Shown here piece after piece: positions 35,510 to 45,609 of a stretch of 64,000 nt of DNA (its first letter is position 1; each line of letters starts with the position of its first letter). This stretch comes from Flavobacterium lindanitolerans. GTDB taxonomy: Bacteria; Bacteroidota; Bacteroidia; Flavobacteriales; Flavobacteriaceae. The translations under genes were made by a program, and so were the position numbers. The notes beneath the pieces were generated by a model. It saw nothing but the letters and a program-made list of their open reading frames with translations. It made no database searches and had not been told where the DNA came from. The stretch covers positions 124,001 to 188,000 of the forward strand of contig NZ_PJND01000009.1 of NCBI RefSeq assembly GCF_002846575.1, in the 5' to 3' direction.

Positions 35510-36487
35510 TTACCTCAAAACATTCTCTGACTTAAAATAAGTTACAGCATCGTGTATGGCAGCATCTATAGGTTTGTATTTTATTCCAAGTTCCTGAACT
35601 GATTTTTTATTTATAAAGAAATTATTCTGGCAAAGAATACGCATATTGGTCAGGCTTATACTTGTTTCCAACCCGAAGAATCTTGCGCAATTGCCGCCAT
35701 AACCTAACAGATGAAGTAACCATTTGGACAGCGGTATCATTATTGGGCGTTGGTTGGAATATTGTTGAAGTAATTCAAAAAATGCCTTATAAGAGAGGTT
35801 ACTATTTGCTAAAAGGTATTTTTCTCCGTTTTTTCCTTTCTCAATACCGGCTATAATACCTCTTGCCACGTCTTTTACGTCCACAAAGTTTTTACCACCC
35901 GGTGGATAAAACAGTATTTGTTTTTTCCATGCCATCAGTATTATTTTACCGGAACTGGGTTTGGTATCATAAGCACCAAGCATAAATGTTGGGTTTACAA
36001 TAATCACATCCATACTGTCTTTGTTTTGTAAGAGGAAATTTTCGGCTTCCAGTTTGCTTTTGGCATAATACGAATCTTTAAACGGATAACGCACAGCCTT
36101 ATCTTCTGAACCCAATTCAAACAAATCACTGTGTCCTAACGTGTTTGCAGAACTTACAAAAACAAATTTTTTAACAGAACCCGATACAAGCGCAGACCGG
36201 AACAGGCTTATGGTAGCATTACAGTTTATTTTTTGATAATCGGAATAACGTAAGAGATGCTGTCTGGTTTCGGCAGCAATATGAATAACTACTTCACATG
36301 CATCCATATGTGTGCATAGGTCTTCTTGCAAGTCGCCTTTTATCAATTCCAAATGGGAATGTTCTGCTCCTTTAAAGCTATCCGGATTGCGTACTAATGC
36401 CTTAACCTGCCAGCCTAGTGCCAGCATTTCATGAACTAAATTTGTTCCTAGCAGTCCATTCGCTCCCGTGACAAAAACTGTTTTCAT
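35510..36487 (-). CDS. NAD(P)-dependent epimerase/dehydratase family protein (extended SDR)
   Basis: A 325-residue Rossmann-fold enzyme. The nucleotide motif is TGANGLLG (7-14), the catalytic region has SSANTLG and YYAKSKLEAE (YxxxK), and a C-terminal segment resembles dihydroflavonol-4-reductase-like enzymes. Substrate is unknown. It starts within the stop of the SDR gene upstream (4-bp overlap), so the two form an operon and may act on the same compound. Confidence 0.85.
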   Translation of the reverse strand: MKTVFVTGANGLLGTNLVHEMLALGWQVKALVRNPDSFKGAEHSHLELIKGDLQEDLCTHMDACEVVIHIAAETRQHLLRYSDYQKINCNATISLFRSALVSGSVKKFVFVSSANTLGHSDLFELGSEDKAVRYPFKDSYYAKSKLEAENFLLQNKDSMDVIIVNPTFMLGAYDTKPSSGKIILMAWKKQILFYPPGGKNFVDVKDVARGIIAGIEKGKNGEKYLLANSNLSYKAFFELLQQYSNQRPIMIPLSKWLLHLLGYGGNCARFFGLETSISLTNMRILCQNNFFINKKSVQELGIKYKPIDAAIHDAVTYFKSENVLR

Positions 36488-37305
36488 ACTTCCGGATTTA
36501 GCTCTCTTTTTATAGACCGTGTCAATAACGGTAGTTTTATCCAGATTGGAAGCATGACAAGCATTAGCCAGCTCATACGGTTAACCATGATTACCGTATC
36601 CCGTTTTAGGAGTTGACGGATACAATATCTTGCTACAGCGTCCGGATTGAGTAACGTTAGTTTTCCTAAAAAGCCTTGTTTTTCGATTCGGCGTGTGATT
36701 TCCGGACTTGTTTTCATAGCACCCGGATTTACAACGCTGACAAAAACGCTAGTGTGTTTTAGTTCTTCATACAATCCTCTGGAGAAAGAATGTACGAATG
36801 CCTTAGAAGCCGGATAAACCGTTTTGTAGCCAATAGGGCAAAATGCTGCCATGCTCGATACGTTTAGAATATAAGCCTTTTCCTTTTTTTTCAGATTGGG
36901 CAGTAATTGATGGGTTAGCAATGAGGTTGCCATTACATTTACCTCAATGATTTTGCTGATATATTCTGCTGTAGCCTCATCAAATTTTTGGGTTCCGCCG
37001 GTTCCGGCATTGTTTATCAGCATAAATACTGAAAAGTTTGCATTGACCCAGGCTGCAAAATCCAATACATTTTTTTTGACGGAAAGGTCGGTTTCGTAAA
37101 AAAATACCTTTACCCCATATCGTTCAGAAATTTCTGAAGACAATTCCGAAAGTTCCTGTCCCGGCAGACTCATCAAAATCAGCGGTATATTATTTTTAGC
37201 CAGTTCATAGGCAAATGCCCTGCCCAAGCCTTGGCTGGCTCCGGTAACAACAGCATATCCGGTTTCATTTCCAGATGCAACTGTCTCGTCATTTTTTCGT
37301 AGCAT
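36484..37305 (-). CDS. SDR-family oxidoreductase
   Basis: A 273-residue classical short-chain dehydrogenase. The TGASQGLGRAFA cofactor motif (about 18-29), NNAGTGG, NVSSMAAFCPIGYKTVYPAS (catalytic Ser) and YPASKAF (Tyr-x-x-x-Lys) are present. The substrate may be a long-chain or fatty acyl compound, as in similar proteins with a hydrophobic C-terminus (VNRMSWLMLVMLPIWIKLPL). An exact -7 element lies 17 bp before the start. It is first of two genes. Confidence 0.88.
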   Translation of the reverse strand: MLRKNDETVASGNETGYAVVTGASQGLGRAFAYELAKNNIPLILMSLPGQELSELSSEISERYGVKVFFYETDLSVKKNVLDFAAWVNANFSVFMLINNAGTGGTQKFDEATAEYISKIIEVNVMATSLLTHQLLPNLKKKEKAYILNVSSMAAFCPIGYKTVYPASKAFVHSFSRGLYEELKHTSVFVSVVNPGAMKTSPEITRRIEKQGFLGKLTLLNPDAVARYCIRQLLKRDTVIMVNRMSWLMLVMLPIWIKLPLLTRSIKRELNPEV

Positions 37306-37321
37306 GATTCACTTTTTATTC

Positions 37322-37329
37322 CAAAAGTA
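37322..37329 (-). promoter_or_regulatory. -7 promoter element TACTTTTG
   Basis: Exact TAnnTTTG on the minus strand. It gives a 10-base leader for the SDR pair. Confidence 0.55.
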
Positions 37330-37433
37330 TACTCTTGCCCTTATAAAAATGTTTGGATTTATAGAAACGAACTCTTTTTGAACACCCTATAATCAACTGT
37401 AAAATAAGCAGTTGAAAAATAAAAAGTTCCATT

Positions 37434-38546
37434 TTATAAATCAGAACTCTTTTTTCTGAATTCTGAAGGTGTGAGGTCCGTAAATTTTTTAAAAGTAATA
37501 TTAAATGAGGTCTTGGAATTAAATCCCGATTCAAAGGCAATGCCTAAAATTGACAGGTTATTATTCCTGTTATCGGCTAACAATTCCTTTGCCTTTTCAA
37601 TTCTGTATTTATTGATAAACTGAAAAAAGTTTTCATTAAATCCGGTGTTGATAACATACGAAAGCTGATGTGGTGTTACTTCCATCAATTGTGCAAGTTT
37701 TATCAAATTCAAATCACCATCAAGATAAGGAGCTTCAGATTGCATAACTCCTAACAAACGTTGTTTTATGAGTTCGGTTTCTTCATTGCCAAGCAGCTTG
37801 ATTTTTGGGCCTTCATTAGTTTTGCTTTCTTCCTGAAATGAAAAAACAGTATCAGCCTGTTGTGTTCCTACCGGATACACTTCCTGCTGTTTTAAAGAAT
37901 AGTAGGCTATAAAATAAATTGCTATAAGGAAAGCAAGGTTCAGATAAGTGCCCGGCCTTTCTGCAATAAATATAATATTGTATACCGTGATTATAATTCC
38001 GGAAGCCAATATGGTATAGGCAATGTATTTAAGCCAGTTTAGACTGATTGGGTAAGTATCTGAAGAAAATTGCTGGATTTTCCTTTGATGCCTGTTGATT
38101 ATCTCACAGGAATACAGAGCATAGAATAAACTTTGTACCAGCATAATTACGGTTAACCACGCCCTCAGGATGTCTTTATCTGCCTTGTCATAAAAGTACG
38201 ATAACGATAACAAGGCCAGGAACAGACCGGCCAACGGTAAATGTCTCAATTCTTTTAAGGAAAAAGAAAATCCAGGATTTGTAAAATGAACCGCACTATA
38301 ATAAAATGTCAACGGAGTAAAAAACTGCAGGAAATTCAAAACAAATAAAAAAGGCTTGCCAATGGATGCTATTCCCAAAATCTCGGCAGCTTCATCTATC
38401 CAGAAAGTTCCCCACAAAAACAAAAATAATCCCAGCCATACATTCGCTTTCCTGTTGACTTTTAACGGATTGAAAATAACAAGCATAGTTAGCATGGCAA
38501 AGCCTCCTAACAGAAAAATTACAATCAATCGGTCAATATATATCAT
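37434..38546 (-). CDS. Membrane-anchored AraC-family regulator
   Basis: A 370-residue one-component regulator. Seven or so hydrophobic segments fill residues 1-215, and an AraC HTH lies at about 265-368 (LIKLAQLMEVTPHQLSYVIN, LGIAFESGFNSKTSFNITFK and FKKFTDLTPSEFRKK). Proteins of this 7TM-AraC type are common in Flavobacteriia and sense unknown signals. It is followed downstream by the two SDR genes, which are plausible targets. Confidence 0.9.
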   Translation of the reverse strand: MIYIDRLIVIFLLGGFAMLTMLVIFNPLKVNRKANVWLGLFLFLWGTFWIDEAAEILGIASIGKPFLFVLNFLQFFTPLTFYYSAVHFTNPGFSFSLKELRHLPLAGLFLALLSLSYFYDKADKDILRAWLTVIMLVQSLFYALYSCEIINRHQRKIQQFSSDTYPISLNWLKYIAYTILASGIIITVYNIIFIAERPGTYLNLAFLIAIYFIAYYSLKQQEVYPVGTQQADTVFSFQEESKTNEGPKIKLLGNEETELIKQRLLGVMQSEAPYLDGDLNLIKLAQLMEVTPHQLSYVINTGFNENFFQFINKYRIEKAKELLADNRNNNLSILGIAFESGFNSKTSFNITFKKFTDLTPSEFRKKSSDL

Positions 38547-38584
38547 GGATAGTCAAAGCAATTATTTTTGTTTATGCATAAAAC

Positions 38585-39784
38585 TCAAGTTTTCCAATCG
38601 TTTATGCCATCATTATATCTTATGTGTCCAAAGGTTGGCAACAGCTCATTTTCTCTGGTTATCGAGTATTCTATTGGCTGGTTAGGTATTTTACCTTCTT
38701 TCCAGCCCGCATAACATTCTTCCAGTTTTTGGATTTCTTCGTCTTTTGTCAGATTCATGTCCATACGATACAGCGTATTCAGCAATTCTTCCATTTCGGG
38801 AAGCGTATTTTTATCGGTATGAATCATAGGCGAAAGTCTTATAAACCGTTTTAATGCAGCGGCGTCTAATCCTTCTTTATAATCTTCCCCAAATAAAAAC
38901 ATAAAAGCTACATAGTTGGACCAGTCAGGCGGTTCATACAATATGGTTTTTGCCTGATTTACAATCGACATTTTAAAAAACTGCAATTGCGGCTTCCACA
39001 GCCAGAATTTATATTTTTTTCGGCGCTGTTTGATAGTTGTCTGTTTGATGTCATAAAACGTCTTTTTATCGTCATTCGACATCGATTTATTGGAAGTTCC
39101 TAAAGAAACCAGGGTTATAGAATCTCTTGGCACACCTGATTTTATGGCTTCAATGACTCCGGCAGCAATAGGGTTATTAAATCCACCTAAAGCGCCATCC
39201 CATAATTCAAAAAAGACTCCGGAATTCTTTGCTTTGAAACGGGCCGGAAAATCGAAATACTGTATTGGCGCATTTGAAGAACCGTGAATGGCCTGTGTGA
39301 GCTTTACCGAATCATAATAAGGACCGCCGCCATATGACCTGAAAAATTTCGCCCGATTATTTAAGGCGTCATAAGTACAGACGATTAGCTTTAAATCGGG
39401 TTTGCCAATAAAATCAGGAAGTTCGTTCATTTGTCTTTTGGCAGATTCCGTAAACAGTTCGCGAAACGCCTTTCCTTTTCTTTTGGAACTGTATTTTGGG
39501 CCTATACTTTTGATATAGTCTACGGGAAAAAAACGTTCCCAAAACGAATTTTTGCTAAAAATTTTTTCTCTGATTTTTTGGTCCTTGAAGAGTGCAATAG
39601 CCTTGTCTAAAGGCCAGTCTTCTACCAAAGCCGCAAGAATAATACTGCCTCCGGAATTAGCTATCACCATATCAAATTCTTTGAGAATTGCATGGCCAGT
39701 CTTGTCGGGATATCTGTCTTTTAAGGTGAGTAACTGTAGTAATGACCAGCTTCCGCCTCCGTCAAGCGATAGTATTTTATACAT
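38585..39784 (-). CDS. Patatin-like phospholipase
   Basis: A 399-residue lipid acyl hydrolase. It has the oxyanion loop DGGGSWS (8-14), the nucleophile region IANSGGS (Ser in the place of GxSxG, here A-N-S-G-G) and the dyad Asp region WDGALGGFNNP. The first glycine of the GxSxG elbow is alanine, which may be normal in this subfamily or a change. The C-terminal part (about 250-399) has no domain I recognise. It stands alone between the AraC regulator and a GDPD gene. Signal peptide absent, so probably cytosolic or peripheral. Confidence 0.85.
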   Translation of the reverse strand: MYKILSLDGGGSWSLLQLLTLKDRYPDKTGHAILKEFDMVIANSGGSIILAALVEDWPLDKAIALFKDQKIREKIFSKNSFWERFFPVDYIKSIGPKYSSKRKGKAFRELFTESAKRQMNELPDFIGKPDLKLIVCTYDALNNRAKFFRSYGGGPYYDSVKLTQAIHGSSNAPIQYFDFPARFKAKNSGVFFELWDGALGGFNNPIAAGVIEAIKSGVPRDSITLVSLGTSNKSMSNDDKKTFYDIKQTTIKQRRKKYKFWLWKPQLQFFKMSIVNQAKTILYEPPDWSNYVAFMFLFGEDYKEGLDAAALKRFIRLSPMIHTDKNTLPEMEELLNTLYRMDMNLTKDEEIQKLEECYAGWKEGKIPNQPIEYSITRENELLPTFGHIRYNDGINDWKT

Positions 39785-39893
39785 CTTGCTAATTTATGAG
39801 CTTCTAATTTAGTTATAAAAATAAGTGCTTTTGTGCTGGTATCAAAAAATAGCGGAAAAATAATGATGCTTGTTGTGCTAAGGAGAATTATTT

Positions 39894-39919
39894 TCACGCA
39901 AAGACGCAACGTCGCAAAG
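39894..39919. repeat. Dispersed CGCAAAGACGC-type repeat, copy 2
   Basis: TCACGCAAAGACGCAACG followed by TCGCAAAG lies in the gap between the patatin and GDPD genes. It matches copy 1 in most positions. Confidence 0.5.
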
Positions 39920-40012
39920 TATTAAATCTATTAGCTTTATAAGTTTATTAGAAATTTTTAAATCAAATACAATTATTATGTTTCTGAAAATAAAATAATT
40001 GATTAAGTTTAT

Positions 40013-40918
40013 TTAAAGTCTTTTAATAACCTTTTCCGGATAATCTGTAATGATGCCATCAACCTTTAATTCAATCATTTTGTCGATGTCTTTTTCGTCA
40101 TTTACAGTCCACGGGATTAATCTCATATTAAGTTTCCTGACTGAATCAACCAAAGCTTGATTGACTTGTCCGTAATGCGGACTATATATCTGCGGCTTGA
40201 AATCCAATTTTGACAAATTCTTTGTAAGTCCCTTATCGCCCGCTAAAATCGCGATAGTCACATCAGGATATTTTTTATGCAAAGCATTTAGTATGGCCGG
40301 GTCAAAAGACTGGATATTACTTCTGTTTTGTATTTCTTTTTTCTTAACAATTTCCATCACCATTGCAACAAATACGTCCGGTTGCGGTTGGGATTTGTCG
40401 TATTGGTCTGCCCCTGACTTGATTTCAATATTATAACGAATGGGTTTGCCTGGTCTGTGTTTAGCTGTATAGGCTTCCATATCGTCAATCAGTTCTGAAA
40501 ACAATGGCTTATAGGCCTTGAATTTTTGCTGTTCCGGAAAATGCGTATTTCCTTTGGAACCAATATCAAACTTACGAATACTGTCATAAGGCATCTGATA
40601 TAAATTATAAGACCTTTCCTTTTCACGGGTAACAGGCATCCCGTTAGGGAGCGATACATATTCGGAAGACATAAAAGGTTCATGAGAAACCACCACCTTT
40701 TTATCTCCGGAAATAACAACATCAAGTTCAATTACGTCAGCGCCTTTGTCAATAGCACTACGAAAAGCTTCCAGGCTGTTTTCAGGAAAATGCCCTCTGT
40801 CTCCACGATGGCCCTGAACTTCGATGTGTGATAATTTTGCAGTAGCAGTATTATGGGCTATGTTGCAAGAGGTAGCTGCCCAACAGGCAACCAAAAGAAA
40901 AGCGGGATATTTTTTCAT
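40013..40918 (-). CDS. Glycerophosphodiester phosphodiesterase family lipoprotein
   Basis: A 301-residue exported enzyme. A lipoprotein signal (WAATSCN, Cys about 18) is followed by a GDPD TIM barrel: QGHRGDRGHFPENSLEAFRS (catalytic His, Glu), GADVIELDVVIS and VVSHEPF. The metal ligands are in place, and the C-terminal half has WTVNDEKDIDKMIELKVDGI. It would hydrolyse glycerophosphodiesters at the cell surface or periplasm. An exact -7 element (40970-40963, minus) gives a 38-base leader. Confidence 0.92.
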   Translation of the reverse strand: MKKYPAFLLVACWAATSCNIAHNTATAKLSHIEVQGHRGDRGHFPENSLEAFRSAIDKGADVIELDVVISGDKKVVVSHEPFMSSEYVSLPNGMPVTREKERSYNLYQMPYDSIRKFDIGSKGNTHFPEQQKFKAYKPLFSELIDDMEAYTAKHRPGKPIRYNIEIKSGADQYDKSQPQPDVFVAMVMEIVKKKEIQNRSNIQSFDPAILNALHKKYPDVTIAILAGDKGLTKNLSKLDFKPQIYSPHYGQVNQALVDSVRKLNMRLIPWTVNDEKDIDKMIELKVDGIITDYPEKVIKRL

Positions 40919-40962
40919 TATTCAGTAGGTAATTGATTGGAAAAAGACAAATCCTTTCCGAA

Positions 40963-40970
40963 CAAATATA
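40963..40970 (-). promoter_or_regulatory. -7 promoter element TATATTTG
   Basis: Exact TAnnTTTG for the GDPD gene on the minus strand. Confidence 0.5.
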
Positions 40971-40994
40971 CAACATTCCCCCTACTTTGACTGG

Positions 40995-43784
40995 TTAGTA
41001 TTTTACAAACTTAGCCGTTGCAGTTCCTTCATCAGAATAAATCCTGATAACATAATTTCCTGAAGCCAGATTAGATATGTCCAATACTTTGGTGTCGAAA
41101 GTGCTACTGAACGTCCTTACCGGTTGCCCCATTATATTATATACAGTCACAGATTTTATCAAAATTTCATCCTTATTTGTAATAGTTATAAAATCACTTG
41201 AAGGATTTGGAAAAATCATAAAACGGTTTGAAAATTCATAATCCTTGTCACTAAGCGATTCGATTCTGGTGGTTACTCTTTCTGTCATAACCGGCAAATT
41301 AAAATCAAAATAAATACTGGCGGCATTGCTAAAACTATCGCCCGGAGCCAAAGACGGCTTAGTCTTAATTTTAAAAGCAATATAACCATCATTAATATGG
41401 TCATAAAAAGGGAGATTGATGTCTTTAAAAACAAATTCAATCTTATTGGTATTGCTAATCTTGGTACTAAAATTATGGCTGCTTTCTATGGTTGAAAGGG
41501 TACTTATATCAAAACGTTCCGTATCGATAAGGTCTTTTACTACAATATCTTTTGCAACAAAATTGCCGGTGTTCTCAAAGCGTATAATATAATGCACATA
41601 TTGCCCAATTATGGAAGAAGAAACCGAAAGTCCCTGAAGACAGGTTTTGTCATTAGGGTCAAAAGAATTAACTACTTTCTGGCGTAAGACAATCGTATTG
41701 TCTTCTGGCACAGCGTCTAATGAAGGTGTGATTATTGTAACTTTATAGTTAAGAATGTCTCCGCTATTAAGAGAAGGATTATCCGTTGGCCTATTCAATA
41801 TAAAACGCAGTGCAATAGTACGCGATTCAAAAGGTTTTAAATTAGAAAAAGACCATATCAAACGTCCAGGATTCTGTGCTGTTGATGTGGTTATTTCAGG
41901 GTGAATTATTGTAGCATCGAATTCCAATTGAATATTTCCGGATTGTGTTCTGGTACCTTTATTTCTATATGAAATAGCGTAATTGGCTACATTCCCAGGC
42001 ACTGCATCATTTAAAGGCAATAAGGTGATTTCAACGTCAGGATATTCTCCTTTTGATTTCAGGCAAAAAAGCTGCTCTAAAGAACCTGAGGGTTGGTCAG
42101 GAAATGAATACGTCATACTTGGTGGCGAAACATCAAAATAATCCGGGTTAGCGAGAAGAGGAATAATGGTTGTGTTGCCATCCAGCAATGGTAAATTATA
42201 TTGCCCGCTCCTATCTGAAAAATATACCGTTTCAGTTGTTCCGCGAATTAATTTATAACCGGCAAAGGAAACAACGGTATCTTCTGCATCACAGCCATTC
42301 ATGTCATCATCAAAAGTTGTACTGCTCTTCACGACATTATAATTACCACCCGGTGTAAAAGAGCAGTAAGAATTGACTCCGCATTCAAGACCAGGCAGTG
42401 CTGCCAACCATGCTTCTATCATATCTATCTCATCTTCATCGGCACAGATATAGCGAAGACGGGGCACAGTGGATAATGAATGCTCAAAAAAAGCTGTATT
42501 ATCCTTTCCGTTTTTTATAAAAAGCGAAGTAAGTAATGGGTTGGAACCAAACTCCAACACTTCAACACCCGGACATTGGGTAATATCCAAAGATGACAGC
42601 CTGTTACCGTCAAAACTAGCCGACCTTAGTTCCTTATCTGCAAGAACCGTTAATGCACCGCTAAGTCCGTAATTACTGCATGGTAAAGAATCAAGCCGTT
42701 CAAATCCTCGTAAATCTAAAGTGGCCAATGGATTACTTCTAAAGTTAAGCCTCCCGATACTCAGCTCCGGACAACCATAAACCTTTAAATATTCTAACTG
42801 GTTGTTCGCAAGACTTAGCTCTGTTATTGCCGGACCGGAAACTGTCAGCGACAACAGTTTATTATTGTCTGCAATTACACTAACCAATTCCGGATAGTCA
42901 ACCAGATTGCTGAGCGAAACCAATCGATTATTATGCAGCAACAGCCGTTTTAATTTAGTAAGTCCTGTAAAATCTAAAGCAGTCAGGACGTTATTAGAGC
43001 AATTGAGTTCTTCTAACGTTGTTTGGGCCGATAGGTCCAATTGTGCCAATCGGTTGTTATGGCAATAAAGTTTTTTGATAAAGTTTCCGGCTAATTGTAA
43101 GATTGCCAGTTGATTATTCTGACATTCCAAATCACGTAGCCTGGCCAGTCCGGTTAGATTAAGAATACTCAATCGGTTAAAAGAGCATTCCAAATCGCGA
43201 AGACGACTGTTCACTGAAAGATTCAAATCCGTTAGGGAATTATAAGAACAATACAGATACTCAAGGTTAGGAGAATTGTTTATATTTAGCGAAATCAAAG
43301 CGTTATGCCGGCAGTCAATAAAATTCAGCCCTGGATTATTCAGCACCAGGCTTTCGAGTTTGTTGTTGGCACAGGAAAGACTGTATAGTTTTGAGCAGGC
43401 TGATAAGTCTAATGAAACAATTTTGTTGTTTGCACATTGCAATGATGTCAATGAAGGTAAATCTGAGGTTGGAACAGAACTTAATTGGTTATCATTGCAT
43501 AGTAAGGTAGTGATTGCCGTAAAATATTCAATTCCCTTTAAATTGGCAATTGAAGAAGACGATACATTGATATAACTAACTGCCAAAGCTTCTGCTGCTT
43601 CAATCTCACCATTTTCATTACTATCAATACGGAAGTATTGTCCCTGCCTGTTTTTGGCAATCTCATTCCCGGCATCAGCAGCCAGCAGTTTTGCCTTAAA
43701 ATTAGCATCGGGAATATATAGCCCTTGACCCTTCATGCTTTGCCAAAAGCAAAACACCAAGAGGGCGTAATATAGTTTTTTCAT
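40995..43784 (-). CDS. Leucine-rich-repeat surface protein with T9SS sorting domain
   Basis: A 929-residue secreted protein. A signal peptide (about 1-19) is followed by about 16 short leucine-rich repeats (60-440), with the pattern L-x-C-x-x-N-x-L seen as LECSFNRLSILNL and LYCHNNRLAQLDL. After a Cys-containing linker come two beta-sandwich stretches and a DUF7619-type segment (SFDPNDKTCLQG to YFDFNLPVMTERV). The C-terminus (about 855-929) is a T9SS type A sorting domain: FMIFPNPSSDFITI, YNIMGQPVR and LASGNYVIRI. It would be exported by T9SS and attached to the surface or released. Role is probably adhesion or binding. Confidence 0.9.
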   Translation of the reverse strand: MKKLYYALLVFCFWQSMKGQGLYIPDANFKAKLLAADAGNEIAKNRQGQYFRIDSNENGEIEAAEALAVSYINVSSSSIANLKGIEYFTAITTLLCNDNQLSSVPTSDLPSLTSLQCANNKIVSLDLSACSKLYSLSCANNKLESLVLNNPGLNFIDCRHNALISLNINNSPNLEYLYCSYNSLTDLNLSVNSRLRDLECSFNRLSILNLTGLARLRDLECQNNQLAILQLAGNFIKKLYCHNNRLAQLDLSAQTTLEELNCSNNVLTALDFTGLTKLKRLLLHNNRLVSLSNLVDYPELVSVIADNNKLLSLTVSGPAITELSLANNQLEYLKVYGCPELSIGRLNFRSNPLATLDLRGFERLDSLPCSNYGLSGALTVLADKELRSASFDGNRLSSLDITQCPGVEVLEFGSNPLLTSLFIKNGKDNTAFFEHSLSTVPRLRYICADEDEIDMIEAWLAALPGLECGVNSYCSFTPGGNYNVVKSSTTFDDDMNGCDAEDTVVSFAGYKLIRGTTETVYFSDRSGQYNLPLLDGNTTIIPLLANPDYFDVSPPSMTYSFPDQPSGSLEQLFCLKSKGEYPDVEITLLPLNDAVPGNVANYAISYRNKGTRTQSGNIQLEFDATIIHPEITTSTAQNPGRLIWSFSNLKPFESRTIALRFILNRPTDNPSLNSGDILNYKVTIITPSLDAVPEDNTIVLRQKVVNSFDPNDKTCLQGLSVSSSIIGQYVHYIIRFENTGNFVAKDIVVKDLIDTERFDISTLSTIESSHNFSTKISNTNKIEFVFKDINLPFYDHINDGYIAFKIKTKPSLAPGDSFSNAASIYFDFNLPVMTERVTTRIESLSDKDYEFSNRFMIFPNPSSDFITITNKDEILIKSVTVYNIMGQPVRTFSSTFDTKVLDISNLASGNYVIRIYSDEGTATAKFVKY

Positions 43785-43908
43785 GGGGGTATATTTACAA
43801 AGCGTAAATATATCTTAAAAAAATCATAAAAACCCACTTTTTGGGAAGTTAATTTAAAGAATCCTTATTAAATCATTCAATATGCAATCATTTCAATTTC
43901 AAAGCAGT

Positions 43909-44883
43909 TTATTCTTTTCCAAATAAACTATTAATACGTTTAGGTGCTTTAAAACGATATCCAATATAAAATTCCAAGAACTGCTGTTGGTCTGCTACAT
44001 GTATTTGGGCATCAGAGTTGTATGAAAATGAATTCAGGCTTGTAGCGGCTCCGGCAAAAAAACGTTCCGTATTATAACCCAATGTTAATCTAAACAGTGT
44101 TTGAAAAGAAAGACCATCTATAACTTCATCGGGTTTATTGTCATTGTAAACCGTTCTTGTGCTATTAAATCCCAACCCCGCATAGGCACCTGCTGATACA
44201 AGCCATTTGTTGCGTATAATCCAATTATAATAATATCCAGGACCAACAGCTATATCAAAAATATGGTCTTTGCTGGGTTCGTTGTTTTTAATTTGCGTAA
44301 AATAGTAACTAATGCTGGGCACAAAACTGCCCGCGCTTTTTTGCTGCCATTCACTTTGTAGAAAAATTGTCCGAAACGAAAAATCCGGATTAAAGACATA
44401 AGAGGTGCTTCCTCCTATCTTTTGTACTTGAAAATGAGGAAACAGTATATTATTTTCTATTCCAATATCTTTCCTGTCTATATAAAACCCTTTAGTTTTT
44501 ACATATTGTAACTCTTGCATCCAGGAACCAAAATAGAGTCGTGTTCCAAAATTATAAAACTTCGTATGTCCTCTAAGAGCGTCATCTTTATTGAAGCGAA
44601 GAAACTCTGGCGTATAGCCCAAATCTATTTCAATAAACTTATAAATTAGCGTTAGTGTTGAACGCAGCCGTTGATTGGGTGACAAAGTAAAATCCAGATG
44701 ATTTGTTCTGTCTTTCACACGAAACGAATTAAAACTATTACTGAGTCCAAGACGTAGTTTGATATGGTTGTCATATTTTTCTATACGCTTTTCAGGCTTT
44801 TGCACAGCAACAGTATCTCCTATTTGCGCCTGACAAATAGTGGCATAAAAAACGATAAAAAACAGGGCATATTTTTTTACCAT
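43909..44883 (-). CDS. DUF4421 domain outer-membrane-type protein
   Basis: A 324-residue exported protein. A signal peptide (about 1-19, ending ICQAQ) is followed by a DUF4421 beta-rich domain: HIKLRLGLSNSFNSF, IDLGYTPEFLRFN, FYNFGTRLYFGSWMQELQYV and a C-terminal FLEFYIGYRFKAPKRI. It is probably a barrel in the outer membrane with unknown role. It stands alone and is divergent from DUF2200. Confidence 0.85.
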   Translation of the reverse strand: MVKKYALFFIVFYATICQAQIGDTVAVQKPEKRIEKYDNHIKLRLGLSNSFNSFRVKDRTNHLDFTLSPNQRLRSTLTLIYKFIEIDLGYTPEFLRFNKDDALRGHTKFYNFGTRLYFGSWMQELQYVKTKGFYIDRKDIGIENNILFPHFQVQKIGGSTSYVFNPDFSFRTIFLQSEWQQKSAGSFVPSISYYFTQIKNNEPSKDHIFDIAVGPGYYYNWIIRNKWLVSAGAYAGLGFNSTRTVYNDNKPDEVIDGLSFQTLFRLTLGYNTERFFAGAATSLNSFSYNSDAQIHVADQQQFLEFYIGYRFKAPKRINSLFGKE

Positions 44884-44992
44884 CTCGTATTCCTATTCTT
44901 TTATGCAAGATACAAATTAACACTTTAAAATAAGATGGAGTTATATAATATTGGCATTTTTGTAATTTGCATACAACTCAAAATAACTAAGT

Positions 44993-45343
44993 ATGAACAA
45001 TACAAGAATATATAAAATGTCATTTGCAAGCGTTTATCCGCACTATATTCAAAAAGTTGAGAAAAAAGGACACACCAAAGAAGAATTAGACACTATTATT
45101 TTTTGGCTGACGGGATATGACGAAAAAAGTCTCCAACAAGTAATCGAACAAAAGACAGATTTTGAAACTTTTTTTGCCAAAGCTCCACAAATCAACCCTA
45201 ACGTTTCAAAAATCACAGGAGTCATCTGCGGTTACCTTGTTGAAGATATCGAAGATAAACTGATGCAACAAATTCGTTATCTGGACAAGCTGGTCGATGA
45301 ATTGGCCAAAGGAAAAGCAATGGAAAAGATTTTAAGGCAATAA
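44993..45343 (+). CDS. DUF2200 domain protein
   Basis: A 116-residue cytosolic protein of a conserved family, with [20 protein letters not shown], the [19 protein letters not shown] motif and [20 protein letters not shown]. Function of the family is unknown. It matches the family length and stands alone before an 800-bp gap. Confidence 0.92.
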   Translation: MNNTRIYKMSFASVYPHYIQKVEKKGHTKEELDTIIFWLTGYDEKSLQQVIEQKTDFETFFAKAPQINPNVSKITGVICGYLVEDIEDKLMQQIRYLDKLVDELAKGKAMEKILRQ

Positions 45344-45433
45344 CGAACACAATAAGTCATTATTGCTTTTCAACTATAGACTTTCGACTTTCGACTATCA
45401 ACTAAAAAACTACTAACATTCTTTAAGTTTTTC

Positions 45434-45532
45434 ATGATGAAAAAAATTAAAGAATTAGTAAGGCTGTTTTACGTAAAAGGTTTTTATTTTGTTTTAGAAA
45501 ATAAATCAAGAAAAGTGCACTTCAACCATTAA
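45434..45532 (+). CDS. Possible 32-residue peptide
   Basis: The frame reads MMKKIKELVRLFYVKGFYFV then a basic end ENKSRKVHFNH. It is basic and hydrophobic, with no clear promoter and no family. It is included as a weak candidate only. Confidence 0.2.
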   Translation: MMKKIKELVRLFYVKGFYFVLENKSRKVHFNH

Positions 45533-45609
45533 TAATATCTGTTAATCGATATTTTATAACATATTGTGGATTTTACACCCTAACTTAAGCCAAAATAAAA
45601 TTTATTTGT

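Noticed and set aside
37316..37540. Minus-strand 74-codon open frame
   Set aside because: It lies largely over the 3' end of the AraC regulator gene in another frame and has no supporting start signal.
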